A stretch of DNA of 26,786 bases from JBGPYB01 sp041493035 (GCA_041493035.1 JBGPYB010000057.1:1-26786); one strand, 5' to 3'; counted from the first letter of the stretch, positions 1 through 7,355 are shown. Made by a program: numbers and translations. Notes: generated by a model not told the origin, from the letters alone.

Positions 1-149
1 GCGTCGACGAGGTCCAGGATCTTGTCCTTGATGTCGACGAGGATCTCCTGGATGCTCGGCGCCGAGTTGATCATGTTGGCGATCTCGATGAGGCGCTTGC
101 GGTACGACAGCTCCCGCTGGGTGGTGTCGCCCACGGTCCGCGTGCTCAT
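1..149 (-). CDS. GAF-type sensor or ATPase protein, N-terminus only (partial)
   Basis: Only the first 49 codons are in the window; the gene continues past base 1. The start ATG at 149-147 has a good ribosome site (AGGAGG, 8 bases upstream on the minus strand). The visible protein begins MSTRTVGDTTQRELSYRKRL and continues into an amphipathic helix (IEIANMINSAPSIQEILVDI) ending in KDKILDLVDA. This helix, 'NMINSAPSIQEILVDIKDKI', is typical of the segment leading into a GAF domain, a small-molecule or sensory fold. Such starts occur in signalling proteins and in GAF-headed type II/IV pilus-type ATPases, and I cannot tell which this is. It lies 111 bases downstream of the aminomutase gene on the same strand, so the two might share a transcript. 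GAF is inferred from pattern memory; nothing catalytic is visible. Confidence 0.6.
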   Translation of the reverse strand, partial: MSTRTVGDTTQRELSYRKRLIEIANMINSAPSIQEILVDIKDKILDLVD

Positions 150-260
150 GAGGCCTGCCTCCTCAACATGAAACCCCTGTACCCCGATCCGGTCGAGGAT
201 ATGCGGAGGCCCGCGGAGGGTCAAGCCTCGTGGGCGCCGGCCGGCGGCCGCGGGCCCTGC

Positions 261-1637
261 TCACTGATGGAGCCGCCACCATTCCTGGCCCGACTCGGGG
301 AGCGTGTAGATCGGATCGTAGTACTCGTACCTGCGCGAGAGCGCCTCGGGATCGTTGGCTTCGATGCCCGTGCGGTAGTTCTTCGTCCAGTACGAGATCC
401 CCCTCTCCCGATCGTAGTCGCGGATCTGATGGATCCAGCGCTTGCCGACGAACGGCACGTCGCAGACGATCCGCGGCGTCGCGAAGCCCGGTAGGTAGCC
501 CATGATGTCGTGTTGGAGCTGCTGCGCCTCGTGGACCGCCAGACGCCAGTGTTCGGCGTTGGGAATCATGTCGCACATGTAGAAGTAGTACGGCATGATG
601 CCGGCGTGATCGAGGAGCGTGAAGCAGAGGTCGAGGAGATCCTTCGGTGTGGAGTTGGTCCCGCGCAGGATGACGCCCTGGTTTCTCACGTCCCGGAATC
701 CCATCTCAAGAAGCTTGGAGACCGCCTTGGCCACGAGCGGCGTGACCTGCTGGGCGTGATTGACGTGGGTGTGGAACGCGAGCTGTATGCCGCGCTCGCG
801 AGCCTTCCTGGCGAGGCGCTCCAAGCCCTTCAGGACGTCGTCCTGGAGGAAGTGCTGCGGAATGCCCATGAGTCCCTTCGCGGCCAGCCGGATGTCGCGG
901 ATGTTCTCGATGTCCATCAGCGCGCTGACGAAGGGTTCCAGCGTTGTCATCGGGAGGTTGGCGATGTCCCCGCCCGAGACCACGACGTCGCGGACCTGCG
1001 GCGTCTTTTTCAGGTAGTCGAGGATCTGCTGGTAGCGATCCTTCTGCGGGATCTGGAAACGGAGCTTCGTCACCTGGGGGACGTCGTTCCCGACGAGGTC
1101 CATCCGTGTGCAGTGTCCACAGTACTGCGGGCAGGTGGAGAGGACTTCGGCCAAGACCTTGGTCGGGTAACGGTGGGTGAGTCCCTCGACCGCCCACATC
1201 TCGGCCTCGTGGAGGCTGTCGCGGCTCGAGTGGGGGTGGCTGGGCCAGTCGGGGCTCCGGTCGTCGAAGGCGGGAAGCATGTAACGCCGAACAGGATCGT
1301 CCCAGAGGTCGTGCTCGTTCATGGTGTTGATCATCTGGGGAGGGATCAGCATCGACATCGTCGCGCGTTCCTGGATGTCCTTGGCGAGGTTCTCGGCCAG
1401 GTCCTCGGGGAGCAGAGGGCCCATGACCTCCTTCAGCTCCTTGAGGTTCTTGACGGTGTTCTGGCGCTGCCAGAGGGCCGACTCCCACTCGTCACGGGTG
1501 ACGTTCTTCCATCCCGGAAAGCGCCGCCAGTCGGGCTCCTTGAACTCCCGCTGCAGGGGGTAGGTGAACGGCTGGTCGCTCGCACCCACCTTGGCCGCCG
1601 GTCTCCAGACCGGTCTCGGCGCCTTTGCTGTGGTCAT
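261..1637 (-). CDS. KamA-family radical SAM aminomutase (lysine 2,3-aminomutase-like)
   Basis: A 458-residue radical SAM, PLP-dependent enzyme of the lysine 2,3-aminomutase family, which moves an amino group between adjacent carbons. The Cys triad that holds the 4Fe-4S cluster is C169, C173 and C176 (CX3CX2C). SGGD at 221-224 matches the SAM-binding GGD/GGE element. K399 in the VGKRW segment sits where the PLP lysine is in clostridial KamA. D356 (CDM) and D393 (CDV) sit where KamA has the two Asp residues that bind the lysine side-chain ammonium; glutamate 2,3-aminomutase differs there. This favours lysine or a related basic amino acid as substrate, by inference. The Cys motif reads CPQYCGHCTR rather than the common CRHCTRR form, so this is a divergent subgroup. 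No ablB-type acetyltransferase is adjacent. The start ATG has no ribosome site; see the possible leaderless promoter at 1645-1650. Confidence 0.88.
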   Translation of the reverse strand: MTTAKAPRPVWRPAAKVGASDQPFTYPLQREFKEPDWRRFPGWKNVTRDEWESALWQRQNTVKNLKELKEVMGPLLPEDLAENLAKDIQERATMSMLIPPQMINTMNEHDLWDDPVRRYMLPAFDDRSPDWPSHPHSSRDSLHEAEMWAVEGLTHRYPTKVLAEVLSTCPQYCGHCTRMDLVGNDVPQVTKLRFQIPQKDRYQQILDYLKKTPQVRDVVVSGGDIANLPMTTLEPFVSALMDIENIRDIRLAAKGLMGIPQHFLQDDVLKGLERLARKARERGIQLAFHTHVNHAQQVTPLVAKAVSKLLEMGFRDVRNQGVILRGTNSTPKDLLDLCFTLLDHAGIMPYYFYMCDMIPNAEHWRLAVHEAQQLQHDIMGYLPGFATPRIVCDVPFVGKRWIHQIRDYDRERGISYWTKNYRTGIEANDPEALSRRYEYYDPIYTLPESGQEWWRLHQ

Positions 1638-1702
1638 GACACGAATAATACATCAGCGGAGCCGCGCCGGCGGCGCTCCGGAAGTATGCTGCGGGGTTCA
1701 GA
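1638..1702. promoter_or_regulatory. Divergent promoter region between the aminomutase and GT-C genes
   Basis: A 65-base gap between two divergent starts. On the minus strand TATTAT (1650-1645) is a near-consensus -10 box ending 7 bases before the aminomutase ATG, which would place transcription at or next to the start codon. No ribosome site or -35 is visible there, so a leaderless mRNA is plausible. On the plus strand TATGCT (1685-1690) is a weaker -10 candidate 12 bases before the ATG at 1703, and again no clear ribosome site precedes that start. Confidence 0.4.
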
Positions 1703-3205
1703 ATGACCGGCGGACAGACGAAGACCCTGGCCGCGTTTCTCGCTGTGTTCGGCGCGTCACGCCTCTTCCATCTGACCCTCCTGCCGATGTTCATCGACGA
1801 AGCGATCTACCTCCATTGGGCGCGTCGCCTCGCCACCGAGGGGCGCCTCTGGCGTCCTTTGGCCGACGGTAAGTCGTTGCAGGTGGCGCTGCTCTCTCTC
1901 GTAGTCCCATGGGTCCGGGATCCGCTCTTCTGGGGGAGGGCGCTCTCGGTGGCTGTCGGCGGTGTGGGAATGCTGGCGGCCTGGGGGATCGCCCGGCGGC
2001 TCCACGATTCCCGGGCCGGAGTCTTCGCGGCGGCGCTCTACGTCGCCTGTCCCTTCACCCTCTTCCACGACCGCATGGTGCTGGCCGACGTCTTCCTGTC
2101 CACGGCCGCGGCCCTGACCTTGCTCGCGGGCATTGTTCTTGTCGAGGAGCCGACCCGTCGCCACGGGAGCCTGGTGGGACTCGCGATGGGGGCGTGCGTG
2201 CTGTTCAAGATTCCAGGCCTTCTGGCGTGGGCAGTTCCCGGGATCGCAGCGGCTCTGCTGCCACGGCGTCCCGGGACTCCTCGCGCGCTGGTCCTCGCCT
2301 ATGTCGTGGCGGCGGCAATCGCCGTCGTGCCCGTCGCCTACTTCTTCCAGCACTCCGCCCAAGTCCAGGAACAAGCGGCCTTTGGCGAGGATGAGGAAGC
2401 GAGGCCGGCCCTCGTCGCCGGGAACATGGTCACGGTCGCGGGCTGGCTGTGGACCTACTGGACACCGGGTGTATGTGCCGTGGCGCTTGCGTCCCTCGTG
2501 GGTGCTGTTCTGCGTCGCGACGGTGCGGGGATGCTTCTCGGGGCCTCGGCGTTCGTTCCGATCGCGGCCTTTGCGCTACTGTCGCGCGCCTGGTTTCCGC
2601 GTTACGTGTTTTTCTCCACCATCCCGATTCTCGTCCTTGTGGCGATCGCGCTCAGCCGATTCCTGGGGCAGATCCGTGACCTCGCCGGGCAACGAGGGAC
2701 CCGGATTGGAGTTGCGGCAATGGCGCTCGTCGCGCTCGGGGTTTTCTGGCCGGCCGTGGACTTCGACCGCCGGCTCCTGACCAACCCTGCCTCGGCCCCG
2801 TTCCCGGACGTCGATCGCTTCCAATACGTCGAAGGCTGGACGGCCGGTTACGGCCGCACGGAGACGGCGGCGCGCCTGAAAGACGAGGTGGCGCGGAACC
2901 CCGCGGGGATCCTCGTGGGCGTCGGTGGCGCCTTGAAGCACGGTTGGCGCCCTCTCTACCTGCTCCTCCGCGCGCAACTGATGAACGAGCCGCGCGCGGA
3001 ACTACAGGTCATCGACCCCGCGGATCCGGTGGCACGCGAGGGTCTGAGCCGCACAGCGGGCGAGAGGGCCGCCTTCCTCGCCGTCGCGGTCGAAGGAGGT
3101 TCGCCTTCGATACCTGGAGCGGTGATGTTGCGGGAGATGCGCGCCGATGGCCGAGGGGCGACCGCTCTTTATCGCCTTCTTCCCCCGGACGGCGCGACGC
3201 AATAG
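1703..3205 (+). CDS. GT-C membrane glycosyltransferase (ArnT/PMT-like, GT39/GT83 type)
   Basis: A 500-residue polytopic membrane protein of the dolichyl/undecaprenyl-phosphate sugar transferase superfamily. The first luminal loop carries the acidic FIDEAIY motif (D32, E33), the metal or catalytic acid position of GT-C enzymes, followed by LHWARRLATEG. About ten hydrophobic segments follow, for example around 68-100, 118-140, 160-180 and 190-215. The C-terminal 130 residues are soluble and probably periplasmic. Such enzymes take sugar from a lipid-phosphate donor and place it on lipid A, protein or a polysaccharide; donor and acceptor cannot be read here. It ends 31 bases before the phosphofructokinase gene, so the two may be co-transcribed although no functional link is obvious. 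A second GT-C gene of similar design lies at 7446-8975. Confidence 0.8.
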   Translation: MTGGQTKTLAAFLAVFGASRLFHLTLLPMFIDEAIYLHWARRLATEGRLWRPLADGKSLQVALLSLVVPWVRDPLFWGRALSVAVGGVGMLAAWGIARRLHDSRAGVFAAALYVACPFTLFHDRMVLADVFLSTAAALTLLAGIVLVEEPTRRHGSLVGLAMGACVLFKIPGLLAWAVPGIAAALLPRRPGTPRALVLAYVVAAAIAVVPVAYFFQHSAQVQEQAAFGEDEEARPALVAGNMVTVAGWLWTYWTPGVCAVALASLVGAVLRRDGAGMLLGASAFVPIAAFALLSRAWFPRYVFFSTIPILVLVAIALSRFLGQIRDLAGQRGTRIGVAAMALVALGVFWPAVDFDRRLLTNPASAPFPDVDRFQYVEGWTAGYGRTETAARLKDEVARNPAGILVGVGGALKHGWRPLYLLLRAQLMNEPRAELQVIDPADPVAREGLSRTAGERAAFLAVAVEGGSPSIPGAVMLREMRADGRGATALYRLLPPDGATQ

Positions 3206-3236
3206 AATGCTGGGCTTTCGGGAGGGCTAGACGAGG

Positions 3237-4628
3237 ATGAAGCGGATCGGGATCCTGACGGCGGGGGGAGACACACCCGCGCTCAACGCGACCATCAAGG
3301 GCGCCGTGGTCCGCGCCAACCAGTGTCGGGTCGAGGTCTACGGCTTCATCAAGGGCTTCAGCGGCCTTCTCGTCCCCGAGGTCCCTCACGTTCACCTGAA
3401 CCCCCTCTTCACCGAGATCCCCGAGTTGGACGCGACCCACGGCGGCACGATCCTGGGCGCCTCCCGGGCCTTCGTCGACGCCGAGGACAAGGAGGCGCTC
3501 GACGAGGTAGCCGCTCGGATCCAGCAGCTCGGCATCGACGGGATGATCTGCATCGGCGGCGACGGGACGCTCAACGGCCTGCAGCCGTTGGCGGAGCGCT
3601 TTCCGATCATCCTGGCCCCGAAGACCATCGACAACGACCTCGGGCTCAACTATCGCAGCGAACCCGACGAGTGGCTGCGCGAGCCGGGGGGGGACGGCTT
3701 CCACTACAAGCGGAGCCCGTCCCGGACCACCTTCGACATCGAGAACATGATCAACTACGTGACCCCGGGGTACGCCACCTCGGTGTTCGTGTCGTCCGAG
3801 GGCGTGCGCCGGATCCGCACGACGGCCGAGAGCCATCGCCGCATCGCCATCATCGAGGTGATGGGACGAAACTCGGGCTATATCGCCCTGGGCACCGCTT
3901 TCGGGCAGCCCGACCTCATCGTGGTTCCGGAACATCCCCTGAACGTGGCGGTGCTGATGGAGCGCGTGTGGGAACTGTACGAGCTCCAGAAGAACGTCGT
4001 CATCGTCTGCGGCGAGGGGATCGTCGACGAAACCGGGGAACAACTCGGCGCGCGCCACCACGCCCACGATCCGGCCGGCAACGTCATCCTCTCGGGCGCC
4101 TCGGAAGCGCTGCGGATGTTGCTGGTGGAGAAGTTCGGGGACGAGTACTTCCGCAAGCACCGCAGGGCTGAGTCGGCGAGAGACGCCATCTTCACCCGTA
4201 AGGTCGGACACACCCAGCGCGGCGGCCGCCCGATCCTCTTCGATCGCTTCCATGCCGCGATGCTCGGGGGGAAGGCCGTGGACATGCTCCTCGACGGCCA
4301 CAACAACGCGGTCGCCATCCTCCAATGGAGCATGAGTAGCGGATTCTACGTCGACGCCTACGACAGCAACGCCTTCCGGGATCGCTGGGGGTTCATCCAC
4401 GCGCGACAGATGCACCCGGCCCTCTACGACCCGGAGTTGATGAAGCCGTCACCGATTGGTGTCCAATACCTCCTGCCGATCTTCACCAACGCGATCGGCG
4501 AGGACGACATGGAGTCGGTACGCAGTTCTCTCTTCGACTCCGGGAACCTCACCCAGCCTTATCACTCACTGAACACCGACATCAACAAGCGGATCCGCTA
4601 CCTGCTCCCTCCCCAGGTGGCGGAGTAG
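3237..4628 (+). CDS. pfkA: 6-phosphofructokinase (long form)
   Basis: A 463-residue phosphofructokinase-family enzyme, phosphorylating fructose 6-phosphate in glycolysis. Visible elements in order: N-terminal GGDTPALN (10-17), nucleotide motif GGDGT (107-111), catalytic PKTIDND (128-134, with Asp 132 the expected base), substrate motif MGRNSG (209-214), CGEGI near 258-262, and VGHTQRGG near 323-330. The Gly in GGDGT (position 104 in E. coli numbering) argues for ATP, since PPi-dependent enzymes carry Asp there. The Lys of PKTIDND (position 124) is shared with PPi enzymes and with long ATP-dependent forms of plants and trypanosomes. An insert of about 35 residues (140-175) separates TIDND from the TTFD element and helps explain the length over the usual 320. 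A GGAGGG ribosome site lies 11 bases before the ATG. ATP use is inferred. Confidence 0.92.
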   Translation: MKRIGILTAGGDTPALNATIKGAVVRANQCRVEVYGFIKGFSGLLVPEVPHVHLNPLFTEIPELDATHGGTILGASRAFVDAEDKEALDEVAARIQQLGIDGMICIGGDGTLNGLQPLAERFPIILAPKTIDNDLGLNYRSEPDEWLREPGGDGFHYKRSPSRTTFDIENMINYVTPGYATSVFVSSEGVRRIRTTAESHRRIAIIEVMGRNSGYIALGTAFGQPDLIVVPEHPLNVAVLMERVWELYELQKNVVIVCGEGIVDETGEQLGARHHAHDPAGNVILSGASEALRMLLVEKFGDEYFRKHRRAESARDAIFTRKVGHTQRGGRPILFDRFHAAMLGGKAVDMLLDGHNNAVAILQWSMSSGFYVDAYDSNAFRDRWGFIHARQMHPALYDPELMKPSPIGVQYLLPIFTNAIGEDDMESVRSSLFDSGNLTQPYHSLNTDINKRIRYLLPPQVAE

Positions 4629-4641
4629 AAGACCACACAGC

Positions 4642-4758
4642 TCCCACGACTTCACCGGTCATCCGGCGTGCGGCGAAGTCGACGCTCAGGGCGAGGTGGA
4701 TGTGGGTGGTCCGAGGCTGCGTGTCGTCGAAGAACGAATGGGGATCGGGCGTGGCCAC
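4642..4758 (-). pseudogene. Relic of an M1-family aminopeptidase (leukotriene A4 hydrolase-like), N-terminus only
   Basis: From a GTG at 4758 the minus strand encodes VATPDPHSFFDDTQPRTTHI followed by HLALSVDFAARRMTGEVV. This matches the start of bacterial aminopeptidases of the leukotriene A4 hydrolase group: DPHS, then QPRT, then a beta strand with VDFAAR and a TG turn. The similarity stops at about 4642. The frame then runs through unrelated low-complexity codons into the 3' end of the phosphofructokinase gene and stops at 4582. The usual protein is about 600 residues and carries HEXXH far downstream; none of that is present. I read it as the stump left when the rest of the gene was deleted. 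The match is from memory of the family. Confidence 0.5.
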
Positions 4759-4873
4759 GGTCCGGGGATGATACCGCGCCCTGACCGCGAAAAAGCCGAA
4801 CCTTCCCGCCATGGCGCGCGTAACCGGAAGTGAGAGTCGGGTGCTTGCCGAGTGGTACCAGTGGAGGATTGAG

Positions 4874-5428
4874 ATGAAACGATACGTGCCGATGGCGTTG
4901 GCTCTGGCGGTGGCGCTCGTTCCCGCCCCCGGCGTCAAAGCGGAGGGGAAAACCGCATGGATTCACGTTCGTGTCGAGGAGCCAGGGAAGGAGTCGAAGG
5001 TCAGCGTGAACATCCCGCTTCCCGTGGCCGAGGCGGCGCTGGCTCTGGCGCCCGAAACCGTCGCGTCGGGCGGGTGCATTCATCTTGGCTCGAAGGGAAG
5101 AAAGCTCTCCCTGGTCGACCTCCGGCGGGCCTGGAAGGAGCTTCGGGCGACCGGAGACGCCGAGATCGTGTCGGTGGAGGACAGGGACCAAACGGTCAAG
5201 ATCGACCGGCTCGGGGACAAGGTCCGGATTCACGTCGAGGGACGGGCCAAGGCCGAATCGATCAACGTCGAAATTCCCACCACCGCCGTCGACGCCCTCC
5301 TTTCCGGAGAGGGCGAGACCTTCAATCTCCGCGGCGCTCTTGCGGAGATCCGCAACCTTCGCGGCGACATCGTTCGCGTCGATGACCGCGACAGCAAGGT
5401 TCGCATCTGGATCGACGAGGGGATCTGA
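4874..5428 (+). CDS. Secreted protein made of two duplicated alpha/beta modules (paralogue A)
   Basis: A 184-residue protein, exported by a signal peptide (residues 1-23, MKRYVPMALALAVALVPAPG then VKA). I chose the ATG at 4874 over upstream starts because GGAGG lies 8 bases ahead and it begins the signal sequence. The mature part contains two copies of one module, about 28-112 and 117-182. Each has a strand like IHVxVE, then VxVxIP with a following short helix, a second helix ending near an LR pair, and a closing strand with V-x-V-(E/D)-D-R-D-x-x-V-(K/R)-I. The pattern recalls the small module seen in LiaX/YvlB-type bacterial envelope proteins, but that is from memory. The next gene, one base downstream, encodes a paralogue with the same plan. 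No catalytic residues are apparent, and the function is unknown. Confidence 0.75.
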   Translation: MKRYVPMALALAVALVPAPGVKAEGKTAWIHVRVEEPGKESKVSVNIPLPVAEAALALAPETVASGGCIHLGSKGRKLSLVDLRRAWKELRATGDAEIVSVEDRDQTVKIDRLGDKVRIHVEGRAKAESINVEIPTTAVDALLSGEGETFNLRGALAEIRNLRGDIVRVDDRDSKVRIWIDEGI

Positions 5429-5429
5429 C

Positions 5430-5957
5430 ATGTTGCTCAAGATCGGAATGGTTCTGGCGGCGATACCCCTTTCGGTGATGGCCCTCGTGGCCGCAACGGG
5501 CGTCGTGGTCGTGGATGTGCAGGAGAAGGGCCCTGGTGGGCATCACCTTATCGTTCCGGTGCCGCTGGTGCTGGCGCAGGCGGCGGCCGGCTTCGTCCCC
5601 GAGGAGAAGACGCACGTGGACCTGGGTGAGGCGCAGCGGTACTTGCCCGTCGCCGAAGAGATGGTGAGGGCGCTCGGGGAGTGCCCGGACGGCGAGCTGG
5701 TGCGCGTTGAGGAGCGCGATCAGAAGGTCCGAATCGCCAAGGTGGGCACGACCCTCGTCATCCACGTGACCGAGGAGACCAAGGGAGAGGACGTCTCGGT
5801 GACGGTTCCCCTGTCGATGGCTTCGACGGTCCTGCGGGAGGCGCGTCGCGGCTCGCTGAACGCAGCGACACTCGTTTCGACGCTCCGTGGCGCTCGCCTC
5901 ACGACCTTGGCCGACGTTCGGAACGGAGATCAGCACGTCCGAGTGACGGTCTGGTAA
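5430..5957 (+). CDS. Secreted or membrane-anchored paralogue B of the two-module protein
   Basis: A 175-residue protein whose ATG lies one base after the stop of paralogue A, with AGGGGA just upstream, so the two are surely one operon. Residues 1-24 are a signal peptide or membrane anchor (MLLKIGMVLAAIPLSVMALV). The same two modules follow at about 26-104 and 109-174. The first ends in VRVEERDQKVRI, nearly identical to the VSVEDRDQTVKI of paralogue A. The second module is more diverged and its closing strand reads ADVRNGDQHVRV, with the Arg-Asp pair changed. The pair therefore holds four copies of one module, best explained by an internal duplication followed by a gene duplication. No metal or enzyme motif is visible. 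A role in envelope sensing or binding is only a guess. Confidence 0.72.
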   Translation: MLLKIGMVLAAIPLSVMALVAATGVVVVDVQEKGPGGHHLIVPVPLVLAQAAAGFVPEEKTHVDLGEAQRYLPVAEEMVRALGECPDGELVRVEERDQKVRIAKVGTTLVIHVTEETKGEDVSVTVPLSMASTVLREARRGSLNAATLVSTLRGARLTTLADVRNGDQHVRVTVW

Positions 5958-6006
5958 CGCCTCCGATCAACGGCTTGGACAAGTCGCTATCGTTCAAGAC
6001 GTTGTA

Positions 6007-6038
6007 GGAACTACGCACGCGACCGCATCGTAGTTTCC
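6007..6038. promoter_or_regulatory. Inverted repeat ahead of the small secreted protein gene
   Basis: GGAACTACG (6007-6015) and CGTAGTTTCC (6029-6038) form an inverted repeat with a single-base bulge and a 13-base spacer. No T-run follows, so it is a poor terminator. It lies 44 bases before the ATG at 6082 and could be an operator or leader hairpin. Confidence 0.35.
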
Positions 6039-6081
6039 GTCATTGGGGACGCCGGGGGCGCGCTCCCCAGGAGGAAATCTC

Positions 6082-6435
6082 ATGATCACGATGCGGACGG
6101 GAAGGCTCGCTGCGGCGCTGGCGCTGTGCGCGGGCGTCGCCATGGCCGGACCGAAGCAGTCGATGCGTCTCGACGTCAGTGCGCCGGCCACCCTCGCCGG
6201 CAAGACGATCCCCGCCGGTTCATACAAGCTCGCGTGGCACGGAGACGGAGACGCCGTCAAGGTGACCGTCGCCCGCGGAAAGACCGTGGTGGCCGAGACC
6301 GAAGGGAAGTTCGTGGATGGCGGCTCCAAGGCCGCGTCGGACGCCCTCGTCTGGCAGAAGCAGGGCGCCGACTCCATCCTGACGAGGATCATTTTCGGGG
6401 GCTCGACCCGCGTTCTGGTGCTGGCGGGATCGTAA
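6082..6435 (+). CDS. Small secreted protein of unknown function
   Basis: A 117-residue protein with a clear signal peptide (1-22, ending VAMA before GPK), so it acts outside the cytoplasm. The ATG at 6082 is chosen because AGGAGG lies 7 bases upstream and the signal sequence begins there. The mature part is beta-rich. LAGKTIPAGSYKLAW (38-52) resembles a short strand-turn-strand found in small secreted Acidobacteriota and Bacteroidota proteins whose LPAGxY element opens a beta sandwich. The middle, VKVTVARGKTVVAETEGKFV, and the end, STRVLVLAGS, continue the strand pattern. It has a single Cys, inside the signal peptide. It lies 124 bases after the two-module pair and may be a separate unit. 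I do not recognise a named family. Confidence 0.68.
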   Translation: MITMRTGRLAAALALCAGVAMAGPKQSMRLDVSAPATLAGKTIPAGSYKLAWHGDGDAVKVTVARGKTVVAETEGKFVDGGSKAASDALVWQKQGADSILTRIIFGGSTRVLVLAGS

Positions 6436-6454
6436 GGCTGCCGTTCATGCGGTC

Positions 6455-6486
6455 GCCGGCCGGGGCAGGATCTGGCTCCGGCCGGC
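6455..6486. terminator. Strong hairpin between convergent genes, likely bidirectional terminator
   Basis: Arms GCCGGCCGGGGC (6455-6466) and GCTCCGGCCGGC (6475-6486) pair over 12 bases with one G-U wobble around an 8-base loop. It sits between the stop at 6435 (+) and the stop at 6499 (-). There is no T-run, so if it terminates it does so by stem strength or with a factor. Confidence 0.5.
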
Positions 6487-6498
6487 CCCGGGCCGCGA

Positions 6499-7332
6499 TC
6501 AGAACGGGCAGCGGCCGAACTTGTCCTCGCAGATGAGGTTGTTGCAGGACAGGTCCGACTGGCACGGCAAGGAGGGCGGGTTGCAGGCTGCGGCGTAGGG
6601 CGCACCCGCAGATGTGCTGCCGCATGAGGCTCCGCTCGCGATGTTCGTGTTGCACTGACAGTCGCCGGGGCCTGCCGTGACACAGGAGCGGATCGAGCAT
6701 GTCTGCGTGTTGGACGAAATCGCCTTCGAGTCCTTGAGAGCGGCGTTCAATCCGATGAAGGCCCCCGCACCCACGATGTTGGCGGCGACGACTCCGCCGA
6801 CGCCCTTCCAGACAGACGCCTTCGGGGCCTCGGCTTTCGCCCCTGCGGCCGCGGGGCTTGCCGTACCAGGCACAGGGGATGGCGTGGGCGAGGGCGACGA
6901 CGCGCTGATGCCTGGGCCGAGGTCCACCTCGCCGCTGAAGTGGGACGAGAAGGCCATCCCTTTCAAGTGGCCGTCGCGCAACGTCAAGTGCCACTCGTTC
7001 CCGGCCGCGTCGGAAAACATCAAGCTGTTGCCCGACAGACGAACCTCTTCGATCCTGTAGCGTGCCTTGAAAGCGGGGCATGTCGCTCCGGCGGCCGGAA
7101 GGTCCAGGGAGAGGTATCCTCCCGTGGGTGCGGACTCGGGCTCCAGCGTCAGCGATACCGAAGCGGGCTCTGCTGGTCCGCTGTACTCGCACGCGCTGGC
7201 GCCGGCGTCGGACGTGAAGCGGCCGCCCCCCGACCACGCGCCAGAGAAGGGATTCACGTCAGGCCGCTGTGGGCTCGCGTTCGCCGTCGCGGCGGCAAGC
7301 GCGAGAGCTAGTCCTGGATGGATGGCGCGCAT
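6499..7332 (-). CDS. Secreted protein with hydrophobic segment and Cys-rich tail, unknown family
   Basis: A 277-residue protein starting at ATG 7332, chosen because it opens a signal peptide (1-20, MRAIHPGLALALAAATANAS). Residues 24-140 form a beta-rich domain with WSGGGRF near 33-39 and motifs such as GNEWHLTLRDGHLKG (111-125). A Pro/Ser/Ala linker follows (141-172), then a Gly/Ala-rich hydrophobic segment (177-199) long enough to cross a membrane. The tail (210-277) holds ten Cys (212, 217, 225, 227, 237, 250, 257, 263, 268, 275), enough for five disulfides. No ribosome site is evident. If the inner segment really spans the membrane, the tail would face the cytoplasm, which is odd for such a Cys pattern. 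The function is unknown. It shares its strand with the glycosidase and GT-C genes, 113 bases downstream of the latter. Confidence 0.68.
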   Translation of the reverse strand: MRAIHPGLALALAAATANASPQRPDVNPFSGAWSGGGRFTSDAGASACEYSGPAEPASVSLTLEPESAPTGGYLSLDLPAAGATCPAFKARYRIEEVRLSGNSLMFSDAAGNEWHLTLRDGHLKGMAFSSHFSGEVDLGPGISASSPSPTPSPVPGTASPAAAGAKAEAPKASVWKGVGGVVAANIVGAGAFIGLNAALKDSKAISSNTQTCSIRSCVTAGPGDCQCNTNIASGASCGSTSAGAPYAAACNPPSLPCQSDLSCNNLICEDKFGRCPF

Positions 7333-7355
7333 GCTGACGCACTGACGATACACCA

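Noticed and set aside
150..260. GC-rich palindromic stretch between the aminomutase and the GAF gene as a terminator
   Set aside because: Short GGCC/GCCGGC palindromes are present, but I could not find a long clean stem or a T-run.
510..1706. A 398-codon plus-strand open frame antisense to the aminomutase
   Set aside because: It mirrors the aminomutase codon for codon, is rich in Val/Arg/Asp/Glu/His as GC-rich antisense frames are, and has no family motif.
3009..4415. A 468-codon minus-strand open frame opposite the phosphofructokinase
   Set aside because: The plus strand has all phosphofructokinase motifs in order; the opposite frame shows only biased composition.
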